Shown one piece after another: positions 19,601 through 27,200 of a DNA stretch of 64,000 nt. The stretch spans positions 53,634-117,633 of the forward strand of contig NZ_QUAL01000053.1 of assembly GCF_003579925.1 (NCBI RefSeq), read 5' to 3'. Numbering within the stretch: the first letter of the stretch is position 1; each line of letters starts with the position of its first letter. Made by a program: the position numbers and the translations under genes. Below the pieces are notes generated by a model. It did not search any database and was not told the origin of the DNA. It was given only the letters and a program-made list of their open reading frames with translations. The stretch comes from Jiangella rhizosphaerae. GTDB taxonomy: Bacteria; Actinomycetota; Actinomycetes; Jiangellales; Jiangellaceae.

Positions 19601-19999
19601 GCCGCGGAGGCTCGCGCGGGCCTGCGCGGCGGCCGCCGTCGCGGCCGCGTCGGCCTGCTCGGCGACCCGGGCGAGATCCGGCTGTTGGCGGAGCCTGATG
19701 ATCACCGGGACGGTGCCCCCGTCCGCCGCTGCGGTGCGGACGGCGTCCTCGACGCCGGTGGGTGGTGCGGTGGCGGCGTCCGGCGCGTCGCTGGGCGCCG
19801 CACCGAACGTCGACGGGTCGATCGGCAGGCCCGCGGTCAGGTCGGCGAGGACGCCGTCGGTCGCGTCGGCGGCCTTCGTGACTGCCGTCCGCACCGGGAG
19901 TGAGCCGGACGCCGTCGCCGTCGGCGGCACCACCCCCACGGCCAGCAACGGAGCCAGGAGCACCGCGAACGAGCGAGCGAGCAGGGTCCGCACTGGCAT
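10682..19999 (-). CDS. Giant secreted S8 (subtilisin-like) protease with PQQ propeller and five repeated modules
   Basis: A 3105-residue exported protein. Residues 1-31 form a signal peptide ending around TATASG. An inhibitor-like propeptide covers about 90-215. The peptidase domain has its triad in GIMDGGADGG (Asp ~261), GNGHGTHVTG (His ~305) and SGTSMAAPHATG (Ser ~481). Two CarboxypepD_reg-like beta-sandwiches follow (~545-700), then a PQQ-type propeller (~710-1065) with repeated ALDAATG-x-W blades. Next come five modules of about 375 residues, each two beta-sandwiches plus a ~205-residue ThuA/GATase1-like domain starting near 1227, 1602, 1975, 2352 and 2726. Ig-like tails end at VVTVPGP, with no anchor or sorting signal. 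Probably cleaves extracellular proteins; the repeats' role is unknown. Confidence 0.9.
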   Translation of the reverse strand: MPVRTLLARSFAVLLAPLLAVGVVPPTATASGSLPVRTAVTKAADATDGVLADLTAGLPIDPSTFGAAPSDAPDAATAPPTGVEDAVRTAAADGGTVPVIIRLRQQPDLARVAEQADAAATAAAAQARASLRGSGTEAERAIAERARIARTETVVAELRYTADATQPEVLDLLADRGATSVTPYWIFNGVAATVDEETLDALAAHPDVAGVELDEEITLEEPIEPAPSEPLLPSWSLEKIQAPDVWGEYGVRGEGVVVGIMDGGADGGHPALSASWRGTTGDPATSWYVPTGENYPTPGDGNGHGTHVTGSIVGSAPGELTGVAPGATWIAAKIFRDSGSTTESIIHDGFQWMLAPGGDPAAAPDVVNNSWGSDAGGATTFWADVAAWEAAGIVPIFANGNNGPAPGTVGSPASFPNAIGIGATDVNDVVASFSSRGPAVWDGQRHRKPQVSAPGHQIRSTWPRDLPDGEDGYHTISGTSMAAPHATGVVALMLSANPDLTIDDIRALLEDTARTEPHMGDLPNDTYGAGIVDAFAAVTRAAYSGTVAGTVTDDDGDPLGDVTVTAGDATTTTAGDGTYTLPVAAGDHELTAAAYGYVTATAAVSVAIGETTTLDLALDTAATHDVTGTVTGPGGPVGHARVTLGGTPLEPATTGDDGGFAFDDVAAGTYTVRVTAAGHEPHTRELTLDGDERLDITLDALDQPSDPGWTQYQNNATRSGMSGDALAAGTLQPSWTAAAGSAVTFASPVIAGGRVFLGSDAGRLAAYDASSGERLWSFQTGDALRGTPAVAGDLVVTGGGLDGGLVALDAATGAQRWSVPTPGRLTVYTAPSVVDGVVYAATGPTQDREDTVFALDAATGKQLWATDVGTSVFAGPAVAEGLAIVGNADDGELIALDAATGAVRWTLTRENDYFIGGASIVDGTVFVPTTDGDGGGSLLAVDAATGTLRWEAATHGDGQGSTPAVYGDLVIAGSHGLGLVVAYDRETGDRVWQYAVSGAVSASVMVTDDGFVVGGSQLDNRLWALDAATGTPVWEAPAGGNVTTAPAYAGGLLVSADVRGNVFAFHPTGTIGGTVTGPGGPVAATVRIEETGAEITADADTGAFELTQPPGTYTVTIAHYGLSTHTEVVDLSAGAAVTVDAELTAVETGAVAGTVRDAAGAPLAGVTVTLAGTPLDPVTTDGGGAFAFDGVAAGTYTVEAELAGYVPLRERVTVAAGQTATADLALTEYDVAVVGDDRGRIVAVLEDLGYAAQATDYADVTARPDDFEVVVANGADGTEPGAAAFQQFLAATDAAGTSVVWLDQWSLGWGAINHLVDYTGDPQAAPGDLGGAGRVSLLPTAEHPLTAGLPLGERTEILVAGSAWSAFEGYSGVTVAELHTDETGAAGGGIGYAPRGVGSAHVLLGSLAAAASWGVPGDDWLPPAFTVLDNAVRYAADAEFGAVTGTVTDESGVPLAGVTVAAAGQTATTGGDGGYRLLLEPGDHTVRFTRAGSTPVERPLTVVAGGTLSVDATLTGSGLGAVRGTVTSGRDGAVVAGAQVGLTGTELTATTDEAGTFRLADVPGGTYELRVSAPGHFTATASVDVVAGQEAVADVELAPAPRVGVIGDYASDGIVALLTAAEIAAEPIAFSDVARVGEFDVVVFNDPPDPGAEVFLGFLDAMDAAQVSGIFPDDRFSSDGGVRLLRKYLGDPAGTTPVSGEGLVSLAPTRPDHPLFAGLPGQPEILLADRYSTGITGYSGVPLAHTITEEGGDRGVGAAYTARTPGSVHLLLSGLAATLLQHPAEDWTDDGRALYVNAVRWAAAPGLGSVEGTVTGLDGVPVPATVEVAETGRSVTAGTDGAYVVPLEAGDYTVRISAFGYKTVEHDVTVTRNGATTLDVELTPADTGAIRGRITGEADISGPSALGSPIAGATVSLLGTALSTTTAEDGTYTLSLVEPGDYELEVVADGHVRTRVPVTVTIGGQAGGDAELRSSPSVGVLDDHQGRLAGYLAYWGYEPRTLTWSDTAAVGDLDLVVGNFGSSSGFDPGAAGWAAFDDALTRASVPAIWLDQFGRGAFRYLSDYDGDPGVAGEGRDDGAVTASATEPGHPLLAGLPATFPLVEDDAEYSWFDEFSGTTIATVGAADGSGGGLAGVRHRGARAVDVLLGTLSVSTYGYPAHGSQPGLAWTPEAERLLRNALGYALDAEGLGAEVRGTLTDTGGTALTGTLTVVETGETVPARAGDGSFVVALTPGTWTLRAESFGHVTAEVPVTVSAGQVLTRPIQLATRPMGTVAGTVVGPDGAAVGGARVELLGTPLSATTAADGTFSVPGVPADAWTLRVTAAGFQASERAVTVPAGATVDVAVRLRASLPIAVVKDLSSSITGLLQGEGYAVEQVGGAQLAGLADRVGDFRLIVFNGTLLTSERAAFGQVVAAAEAAGVSVIYAGQWGGYAVGALSDLRGDPADVQYDFVPEAVEYVPSAAHPIFAGYAAGEPIPLLVNPGGNQQYLTYSGYSGTTVGTLRSSGGTALGDAVGYRFTSASSVEILLGGLAASTYGRPGDRWTAAAADIYLNAVAWATEARQAQLTGVVTAGGAPAGGATVTAVEAAVSTTTEADGSYVLGLTAGTHTVRVEAFGYAPATHTVEIPASGTVTLDVDLAPLPRGSVAGTVTSTDGEPVAGAVVTGTGPDGWTATTDEAGAYTAEGLLEGTYAVTVTAGGHLPATASVTVAADATATLDVTLEPLDVGVLGDVGGAVTTFLRDEGVAAAPLDWTVAAGNLDAYEVVVVNGGEPDRATFEGVLAAADAAGTSLVFTGTWGVDQGGVRLLEAYTDRVAVGAQGYGEGAVTMTGFDPAHELFAGLSDPAMLISDGGYYSALASYAGRPLASLSSPVSGIAAGYDWRTAGSVEVVLSASAVTGAVGPGRGWTEDGERLLVNAVDWARDATLTAPGAPSVTAPAVTVTATVEASGTADWPSTVTVLAGGDAVATATTTPDGTWQAAVPVTVGANELTAVAANAAGESAASDPVAVERWEPEWTVSGSGRVRPVTLDLTGPAAGAPADAAVLVVHDATGAEVARHGLRWAGVRYLHVLSGLAGGTYTLSAELDVDGLPLVVPGPVVTVPGP

Positions 20000-20079
20000 G
20001 GTGACCGCCCTTCACCACGAAGTCAGCACGTCGACGGCCCGCACCATCCGGGCCATATCGGTGCATTGTGGTGCGCAAC

Positions 20080-20107
20080 GATATAGACCAGTTAGGGACG
20101 ATGTAAA
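20080..20107 (-). promoter_or_regulatory. Predicted sigma-70-type promoter of the giant protease
   Basis: On the minus strand a -35 TTTACA and a -10 TATATC are separated by 16 bases, about 75 bases before the ATG. The stretch is AT-rich compared with its surroundings. GAAGGG before the start codon would serve as ribosome site. Confidence 0.5.
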
Positions 20108-20108
20108 G

Positions 20109-20136
20109 ACCGGTCGGTGACGATCACGTGACCGGT
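20109..20136. other. Dyad upstream of the protease promoter
   Basis: ACCGGTC and GACCGGT form an inverted repeat with a 14-base spacer, directly upstream of the predicted -35 box and 15 bases after the broken regulator gene. It may be an operator for the protease gene or a remnant terminator of the regulator. The sequence alone does not decide. Confidence 0.3.
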
Positions 20137-20151
20137 TGCCGCCACTGGCAG

Positions 20152-20999
20152 CTATCCGACAGCGTGCGCCGCCCGGTACGCCGTCGGCGTCAGCCCGGTG
20201 TGCCGGCGAAAGTGCTGCCGCAGGTTGGCCGCGGTGCCGAAGCCGGCCGCCCGCGCGATCGCGGCGACGTCCAGGCCGCTGGTCTCCAGCAGTGAGCGGG
20301 CGTGGTCGATGCGCTCGTGGTGCAGCCAGCGCAGCGGGGTGGTGCCGGTCTCGGCGAGGAACCGGCGGTGGAACGTGCTCGGGCTCATCGCCGCGCGGCT
20401 CGCGAGCTCGGCGACGGTGAGCGGGCGGTCCAGGTGGGTGGAGGCCCACTCGAGCACCCCGGCCAACGGCGCCTCGTCCGGCCGCGACACCGGGCGCTCG
20501 ATGAACTGCTGCTGGCCGCCGTCAGCACCTGGCCGTCGTCGACGAACAACACGTTCGGCCGCAGGTCGACGGCCGGGTAGCGGCGGCGGAAGCGGTCGGC
20601 CCAGCGCCAGTGCGTGGTGACGGTGTGACCGTCGAGCACGCCGGCCTCGGCGAGAGTGAACGCGCCCGTGCAGAAGCTGACCATCCGCGCGCCACGCGCC
20701 GCCGCCGCACGCAGGGCGTCGAGCGTGTCGGCGCCGAAACCGGCCTCCGGGTCGGGACGGTTCGGCGCGATGACGGTGTCCGCCGCCGCGATGTCGTCCA
20801 GCGTGCCGGGGCAGCGCATGGTGAACAGGCCCTCGCGAACCTCCAGCTCGTCGCCGGCCGAGCAGACGACGAGGTCGTACCAGTCGACGTCGAGCTCCGG
20901 GCGAGCGATGCCGAACAGCTCCATCGCGATGGCCATCTCGAGCGGGTTCGAGCCCGGCCCGGCCACGAGGGCCACTCGATGCGAGGATCCTTGCGACAT
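20152..20999 (-). pseudogene. Broken GATase1-like/AraC-family transcriptional regulator
   Basis: Two halves of one regulator lie in different frames. The N-terminal GATase1/DJ-1-like half runs from the ATG at 20999: VALVAGPGSNPLEMAIAMEL, ARMVSFCTGAFTLAEAGVLDG, TTHWRWADRF and NVLFVDDGQVLTA. The AraC DNA-binding half reads GGQQQFIERPVS, VLEWASTHLDRPLTVAELASRAAMS and SPSTFHRRFLAETGTTPLRWLHHERI, ending at 20152. Between LTA and GGQQQF about 36 residues normal for this family are missing and the frame shifts. Neither half is a full regulator. The intact ancestor probably controlled the divergent cupin gene. Confidence 0.85.
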
Positions 21000-21052
21000 G
21001 TGCCATTCCTGGCACTCACGGTTGAGCGGCGTCGTGGCCGAGGCTTGTCGGC

Positions 21053-21448
21053 ATGACCTCTTCCGCCCCGATCGGCCTCGACGCCGCCCTCGCCTCGTTC
21101 GACGACCTCTGGAGCCCGCGCATCGTCACGCGGGTCAACGACTACGACGTCCGCATCGCCAAGGTGGCCGGCGAGTTCGTCTGGCACGCGCACGACGACA
21201 CCGACGGGTTCTTCCTGGTGCTGGACGGCGAGCTGACGATCGCGCTGCGGGACGCCACCGGCGCGGAGTCTGCGGTCGTGGTGCACCGCGGCGACGTCTT
21301 CGTCGTCCCCCGCGGGACGCAGCACCGCCCGTCGTCGGCCGCCGGCGCGTCGATCCTCATGGTCGAGCCCACCGGCACCGTCAACACCGGCGACCACGAC
21401 GGCGACGTGCCCGCACACATCACCCGCACCACGGGCAGCGCCCTGTGA
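21053..21448 (+). CDS. Cupin-domain protein
   Basis: A 131-residue single-cupin barrel. Motif 1 is EFVWHAHDDTDGFFLVLDGEL (two His, one Glu as metal ligands), and motif 2 is VHRGDVFVVPRGTQHRP with the last His. The short C-terminal tail carries TGDHDGD. Such proteins can be isomerases, dioxygenases or sensors; nothing here fixes the reaction. It diverges from the broken AraC-type regulator, a common pairing that suggests it was once regulated by it, and ends three bases from the convergent nitroreductase. Confidence 0.87.
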   Translation: MTSSAPIGLDAALASFDDLWSPRIVTRVNDYDVRIAKVAGEFVWHAHDDTDGFFLVLDGELTIALRDATGAESAVVVHRGDVFVVPRGTQHRPSSAAGASILMVEPTGTVNTGDHDGDVPAHITRTTGSAL

Positions 21449-21451
21449 CCG

Positions 21452-22105
21452 TCAGGGCACGAGCGGCGACCCCCAGCGGTCGAGGTAGCTGAGCTCCTCG
21501 ACCGGCTGGCGAGTACCGGGCTTGAAGTCCTGCGTGGTCGTGTAGGCGACGGGCAGCAGCCCGACCTGCGTGACGTCGTCGGGGATGCCGAGGATGCGCG
21601 CCGCCTCGGCCTCCTTGACCAGGTGGTACGACGTGAGCGTGGAGCCGAGCCCGCGCGAGCGCAGCGCCAGCTGGAAGCTCCACACGGCCGGGAAGATGCC
21701 GCCGTAGAACACGGAGTCGGCCGCGTTGGTGCCGTGCGGACGGCCCTGCACGCACGGGATGACGAACACCGGCACCCGCTCGATGACGTCGACGAGGTAC
21801 TGGCCGGACTCGAGAATCCGCTTCATCGGCTGCTGCTCGGCGGCTGGGCCGGCCGCCTCGCGGCGGCGGCGCATGTACTCGGAGCCGACCTCGCGGAAGA
21901 TCGCGCCGAGCTGGTTGCGCAGCTCCTGATCGCGGACGACCAGCCAGCGCCAGCTCTGCGCCGCCCCGGGTGTGGGCGCCTGCACGGCCAGGCGCAGACA
22001 CTCGGTGATGACCTCGGGCTCGACCTCACGGTCGAGGTCCAGCTTGCGCCGGACCGCGCGCGTGGTGCTGAGCAGATGGTCGGTGACGGCGGTGTCCATG
22101 CGCAT
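21452..22105 (-). CDS. Nitroreductase-family flavoprotein
   Basis: A 217-residue FMN-dependent oxidoreductase. The N-terminus has TRAVRRKLDLDREVEPEVI, with the arginines that hold FMN phosphate, and QAPTPGAAQSWRWLVVRD, the typical second FMN segment. ADSVFYGGIFPAVWSFQLALRSRGLGS is the dimer-interface helix with the GLG turn. The C-terminus ILGIPDDVTQVGLLPVAY matches the family. Substrates may be nitroaromatics, quinones or F420-like cofactors. Convergent with the cupin gene. Confidence 0.87.
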   Translation of the reverse strand: MRMDTAVTDHLLSTTRAVRRKLDLDREVEPEVITECLRLAVQAPTPGAAQSWRWLVVRDQELRNQLGAIFREVGSEYMRRRREAAGPAAEQQPMKRILESGQYLVDVIERVPVFVIPCVQGRPHGTNAADSVFYGGIFPAVWSFQLALRSRGLGSTLTSYHLVKEAEAARILGIPDDVTQVGLLPVAYTTTQDFKPGTRQPVEELSYLDRWGSPLVP

Positions 22106-22188
22106 ATCGACTGCCTCTCCACAACACTCGTTGCTGCCGAACGGCCTAGTAGCACTGCCCGGACGCCTGCCTTCGTCGCCTCGAGTCC

Positions 22189-23082
22189 TCAGCCGGGGTG
22201 ACGAATCTGGTCGACCGTGGCGAGAAACTCTTCGATGGCACCGACTGCACGCCGTTCGAGACCGGCTTGCTCGTGCGGATCAACAGCGAGGAAGCGGGCA
22301 TAGCTACGCGAGCCGATGGCCTCGACGTCGGTGAACGCAACCCGAAGATCGTCAAGTGCGGTTTCGGTCTCGGGTGCATCGAACGCCGGCCTCTCGGCGA
22401 ACGCCTTCGCCGCCGCGCTGGGGCCATCCGGCCAGCTCTCGATCAACCAGACGATGTCGTATGCGTCCTTCGGCTTGTCACGTTTGAGAAGTGCTTGGGT
22501 CTTTGCCACGACGAAGGCAACGGGGCCGGTGACACGCAGTTCGATCGTGACCCGACCCTTCCCGTCGGGCAGCATGATGTCCCGTCGGACAACCTCGACG
22601 TCGTCGGTCAAGATCGCGCCGGCGTCCAGGGACAGAGCCGAGAGCGTCCCACCGAGATTCTGCTTTCCGATGGGATTCTCTGCGGACTTCGGTCGCCAGA
22701 TTCTTCCTGCAGGCCGTTCAGGTCCAGCGGGGCAGAAGAACTCTACGACCATCGGAGAATCGCCTCGGCGGACCCAGCGGAAGGACGTCTCACCCGCCAC
22801 GAACCCCATCCGCTTGAGGACGGTCTCGATTCGCTCGTATGTCCCCGTATCGCCATCGACGAGTGCGAGACTCAGGCAGAGGTCAACGTCTGCGGTGCCT
22901 ACGTGCGGTTCGATCCCGGGATCGAGCACCGGCACGAGCAAGCTTGGCACCAGTCCGCCAATGAGCACCATGTGCTGCGCGGCGAACCCGGTGGCGCGAA
23001 CGATATCTGCCGCCTGAGCGAGGACGAGATCGGCTGACGCCGGGTCGTACTGCGTGCGATGGCGGCCGTCGGGCTCAGTCAA
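22189..23082 (-). CDS. AbiEii-like nucleotidyltransferase (toxin-like)
   Basis: A 297-residue protein with a nucleotidyltransferase core: VLIGGLVPSLLV (G42, G43) followed by TADVDLCLSLAL with D65 and D67, the metal pair of the superfamily. KTQALLKRDKPKDAYDIVWLIES is the Lys/Asp-rich helix found in AbiEii/AbiGii-type proteins. Such toxins transfer nucleotides to RNA targets. Its ATG overlaps the stop of the upstream helix-turn-helix gene. The codon choice and base content are visibly less GC-rich than in flanking genes, which hints at transfer. The target is unknown, and a non-toxic metabolic transferase remains possible. Confidence 0.75.
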   Translation of the reverse strand: MTEPDGRHRTQYDPASADLVLAQAADIVRATGFAAQHMVLIGGLVPSLLVPVLDPGIEPHVGTADVDLCLSLALVDGDTGTYERIETVLKRMGFVAGETSFRWVRRGDSPMVVEFFCPAGPERPAGRIWRPKSAENPIGKQNLGGTLSALSLDAGAILTDDVEVVRRDIMLPDGKGRVTIELRVTGPVAFVVAKTQALLKRDKPKDAYDIVWLIESWPDGPSAAAKAFAERPAFDAPETETALDDLRVAFTDVEAIGSRSYARFLAVDPHEQAGLERRAVGAIEEFLATVDQIRHPG

Positions 23083-24113
23083 AGGGCTTGCTCCTTGAAC
23101 AGCTCAGCAGCGTCTGCGTTGCGGCCGCCTTGTCGGACCATGTCCAACCAGACCCGCACTCGTGGCGCGACCCGCGCTCGACCAGCGTCCTCGCTGCGGT
23201 AAGTGCCCAGTTCGCCGGAGTCGGTCCAGAGCTCCAGGTTCATGCCTCTCCCGGCCTCTTCTGCGTCGAGACGTTCCAGGCCGAGTACCCCCAATGTTTG
23301 ACCGGCATCGAGAGGACTTACCCTCGCCTGCAGAACCAGAGGATTGGTGAGTACGGGGTGACCGAGCGCGATGGCGCCACTGCTCGCCGTGAGTGCGTAA
23401 GTCACTTTCGCCTCCGAGGCGCGCCGGACGAACCGATCGATGAGGTCGTCGAACGTACGCGCGTACAGGTAGCCCGCAGCTGTCTCCGGCCTTCGGCGGC
23501 CTCGCTCAACGCTCGCAAGCCACTCCAGGGCCTCGTCGCGATCACGCAGGTACCTGCGCGTCCTAGGGCCGACACCCTGAATCCGGACTAGGCGATTCCG
23601 CTCCAGGATCTTCAGTACGTTGTGAGCTTGGCCGGTGGACAACGCCGCCTCCTTCGCCAGGATGGAGACGGACCATGGCGCTTCCGGAGACGCGAGCATA
23701 GTCTGCACACCCCGGATGCTGGCTACTCCAAGCCCGGGCTCCGGAACTCGGGACGGACGGGTGGCCCTCCGGGTTCCGTGGTCCACGTGGAAGTAGAGGC
23801 CAGGCCAGGTGAAGTGGGCAGCCCCCCGTGCGTCACACCAGGAGAGACCGGCCTGTTCGATGCGGTCCCGCTCCTTGTTACTGAGACTCGCGGCTACGAC
23901 CAAGCCGACCGTTCCAGGCTCCGGCCGAAGCACCTGGACGTCAGGTCCGTTCGACGTTCGTGGCGGTCGCGGCAGGATGGTGAGTCGGCGTTCGTCGCCA
24001 TTCAGTTCGATGCGCTCGTCGCTTCCAGTGGTCACAACGAGTTCAGGAATGGTCGAGAGAGCCACCCGATAGAACGGGGGCGACTCTGATGTGAGCTGAA
24101 CTCGACCCTTCAC
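23079..24113 (-). CDS. Winged-helix protein, AbiEi-like antitoxin/regulator
   Basis: A 344-residue partner of the nucleotidyltransferase gene. Residues 70-115 hold LVVAASLSNKERDRIEQAGLS and WCDARGAAHFTWPGLYF, a W-x-D-x-x-G signature seen in AbiEi-type and nuclease-fold regulators. Residues 138-190 form a winged helix (SVSILAKEAALSTGQAHNVLKI, RNRLVRIQG). The C-terminal half resembles the AbiEi effector part. I start at GTG 24113, nine bases after AAGGA, rather than at 24260, which would add 49 residues of GC-poor leader. Expected role: repressor and antitoxin of the pair. Base content is lower in GC than in the neighbours. Confidence 0.72.
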   Translation of the reverse strand: MKGRVQLTSESPPFYRVALSTIPELVVTTGSDERIELNGDERRLTILPRPPRTSNGPDVQVLRPEPGTVGLVVAASLSNKERDRIEQAGLSWCDARGAAHFTWPGLYFHVDHGTRRATRPSRVPEPGLGVASIRGVQTMLASPEAPWSVSILAKEAALSTGQAHNVLKILERNRLVRIQGVGPRTRRYLRDRDEALEWLASVERGRRRPETAAGYLYARTFDDLIDRFVRRASEAKVTYALTASSGAIALGHPVLTNPLVLQARVSPLDAGQTLGVLGLERLDAEEAGRGMNLELWTDSGELGTYRSEDAGRARVAPRVRVWLDMVRQGGRNADAAELFKEQAL

Positions 24114-24224
24114 GGAATCGCATCCTTCACCACTGAGTGAACACTGCACATGTATGAATGGTAGCCGGTGTGAGCGAGACCATCCGCTCGTCAACCCTCC
24201 GGGCATGATGCTGAAGCTGCGTGA

Positions 24225-24240
24225 GGGGGCTTCAGCCCCC
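24225..24240 (-). terminator. Hairpin spanning the stop codon of the RecB-helicase gene
   Basis: On the minus strand GGGGGC-TGAA-GCCCCC forms a 6-bp stem whose tetraloop contains the TGA stop codon. No T tract follows. It could mark the transcript end before the toxin-antitoxin-like operon on the same strand. Confidence 0.5.
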
Positions 24241-27200
24241 ATCGCGCCGTGTCCGGCCAACGACCGGGATGTCGCCAGCGCCGCCGGCGCCAGGTCTCGC
24301 CGCGTGGACGCCGCGGGCGTACTCGACGAGGCGGCACAGGGTGTTGACGCCCTGGACCTGGTCGAGGCTGCGTACCGGCGCGCTCAGCAGGGCCGGGCTG
24401 CCGACCAGCACGGCCAGCGACCGGGCCCGCGACACGGCGACGTTGAGGCGGTTGCGGTTGGCGACGAAGTCGACGCCGCGAGGTGCGTCGGCCGCGGACG
24501 AGGTGGTCAGCGAGACGATGACGACCGGCGCCTCCTGGCCCTGGAACTTGTCGACGGTGCCGACGCGAGCCCGGCCGTCGAGCGCGCCGAGCAACTGCCC
24601 GACCTGCGCGTTGTACGGCGCCACCACGAGGATGTCGGCGGGCCCGAGCGGCCGCGACGAACCATCGGGCGCCGTCCAGGTGCGCCCGGCCAGCGAGTCG
24701 ACCAGCTCGGCGACCACGGCGACCTCGGCGTCGCTGCGCACCGAGCAGCCCGTGTGCTCGACCGGCACCCAGCGCACGCCGGCGCCGGCGAGGTCGTCGT
24801 CGCCGCCGATCAGCTGCCGCTCGAGGCCGGACCGCGGCACCAGCAGGGAGTCGTAGGACAGCTCGGACACCGGCGCGCAGACGTCGGGGTGCATGCGCCA
24901 GGTGGTGTCGAGGAACAGGCCGCGCTCCGGCGGGACGGTGTCGTGCTCGCCCAGCACGTGGTCGAGCGCGGAGACGCCGGCGCCGTCGGGGTGGTTGCCC
25001 TTCACCGGCTGCGGCAGCTGGCGAGGGTCGCCGAGCAGGATGACGGCGTCGGCGGCGGCACCGGCGGCGACGGTGTTGGCCAGCGAGAACTGGCCGGCCT
25101 CGTCGACCACGAGCACGTCGACGTGGACGTCGGGGCGGGCGAACAGCCAGCCGGTGCCGGCCACGAGGTTGACGGCGCCGGCCGCGAGGGCCGCCTCGAC
25201 GTCGTCGTTGGAGGTCGTGACGGTGACCGCCGGGTGCCGGCTGGCGTTGCCGTCGTCGGCCTTCTGGATCGCCCGCACGAGCGGCGGCCCACCGAACAGC
25301 ACGCCCTGCTCGTCGTCGCCGGCGGCCTCGAGGACAGCCTCGAGCAGGTGCGTGATGACCCGGTGGCTGAGCGCGGTGATGCCGACCGTCCTGCCCGCGC
25401 GGAGCAGCTCGACGACGGCGCGCGAGCCGGCGTACGTCTTACCCGCCCCCGGCGGACCCTGGACCGGCAGCGAACCGGCGAGCGCCGGCGCCACCCGGCA
25501 CAGCGCGTCGGAGCCGGACTCGCCGGCCAGCCGCAGCGGGACCCCGCCGGCCAGCCGCGGCGACCGCCCGGTCAGCAGGTCGCGTACGCCGCGGAACGGG
25601 CCGTCGGCCTCGAACCCGTGCTCGGCGACCCAGCCGCCGACCCGGACCAGCGCCTTCTCCTGCACGCCGGCCGGGATGGGGTCGGGTGGCAGCAGTGCGA
25701 CCGGGTGCGGCTGCTCCTTGGCCAGCGCCCGCTTCAGTTCGACGACGCCGTTCTCGAGGTCGAGCCGCAGGATCTTGCTGGTGCCGCCGTCGGGACCGGC
25801 GTGCCCGCACTGGTCGCCGGGGCGCAGCCGGCTCTCCTGCGGCGGGATGGCGTAGCGCCACACGCCGGACCGCTTCTCGGTGCGCAGCAGCTCGGGCGCG
25901 TGCAGGCCGCCGAGCGTCGCGGGATCGTCGACCAGCTCGTCGACGGCCAGCCTTCGGACCCGGAAGTACTCCCACCACTCGGCCCGGTTCTCGCGCCGGT
26001 GCCATTCCAGGAGTCCGGCCAGCAGCGCGTTGGCCTGCTGCGCCGGCGTGCGGGACGCGGGGTCGGCCGGGACGCCGTCGAGCAGCCGCGCCTCGATGGC
26101 GACCAGCTCGGGGTCGCGCTCCTTGAGGTGCTCGGCCTGCTCGTCGCCGATGTCGTCGGGCCGGGGGACGGCGTGCCCGGCGGCCAGCGCCTCGGACCGG
26201 CGGTCCTCGAGCCAGTCGCGCAGCTGCCGGGTGCTGACGCAGTCGTCGCGGTTGTAGGCCTCGATGTCGTCGAGAATCCGTTGGTCGCGCTCGGCCAGCC
26301 AGCGCTCGTACTCGACGATGCTGGACCCGGCGTCCTTGACGGCCGCGCCTGCCCGGCCGCCGGGTGAGTAGAACCGCTCGAGCGCCTTGATGGAGTAGGA
26401 CTCGGTCCCGATGAGCAACCCCTGCTTGACGACGGCGTAGAGGTCGACCAGCCGCTCGCCCCGGAGCAGCGCGTCGACCTCGTCGATGCGCGTGCCGTAG
26501 CGCTGCGACAGCCCCTTGAGCCGGCTCGGCTCGTACGGCGCGTAGTGGTAGACGTGCATGCCCGGCCGGGCCCGCCACGCCGCCATGATGTGGTCGACGA
26601 CCTGCTCGAACGCCCGCCGCTCGGCGGGTGGGTCGTGCGCCCACCAGGACGTGAACGCGTCGCGCGCGTCGGACACGCCCCACAGGTACTCGAGGCCGTG
26701 GTCGCCGAAGAACGGGTCGCCCTCGAGGTCGAGGAAGAGGTCGCCGTCGTCGGGCTCGGGCAGCAGCGCCAGGCCACGGCGCGCCTCGATGGGCGTGATC
26801 AGCTCGTACGGCGGCAGCTCCCGCGACCGCGCGCCGACCTGGAGCCGGGCCTGGGTCGCCAGCTTGCGCTTGGTGGACCGGCCGATGCGCCCGACGGCGT
26901 CGAGCTCGCCCGGCGCCGCAGCGGCCAGCCGCTCGACCGTGGCGATGCCGGCCGAGCGCAGCACGTCGCGCTGGTCGCGCCGAAGGAACGGGACCAGCAC
27001 GAGGTCGTCGTCGTCCTGCCATTGCCGGGCGCAGGTGGCCTTCCACGGGCAGATGGCGCAGTGGCCGACCCGCAGCGGATAGGTCTCGGGCGGGTCGGCC
27101 AGCCACTGTCCGTACCGCCGCATGGCGTGCCGCGCGTAGGCCGCGACGTCGACGTAGGGCACGGCGACCTGCTGGCGGTCGCCGAGGATGACGGTGAGCG

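Noticed and set aside
9692..19903. Plus-strand open frame of 3403 codons opposite the protease gene
   Set aside because: It is composed of Arg/Gly/Asp/Val-rich low-complexity sequence without domains, the usual antisense shadow of GC-rich coding DNA. The minus strand shows signal peptide, triad and domains.
22911..22922. CCGGGATCGAGC-type inverted sequence as a mobile-element end
   Set aside because: It is inside the transferase coding sequence, and there are no target duplications or transposase.
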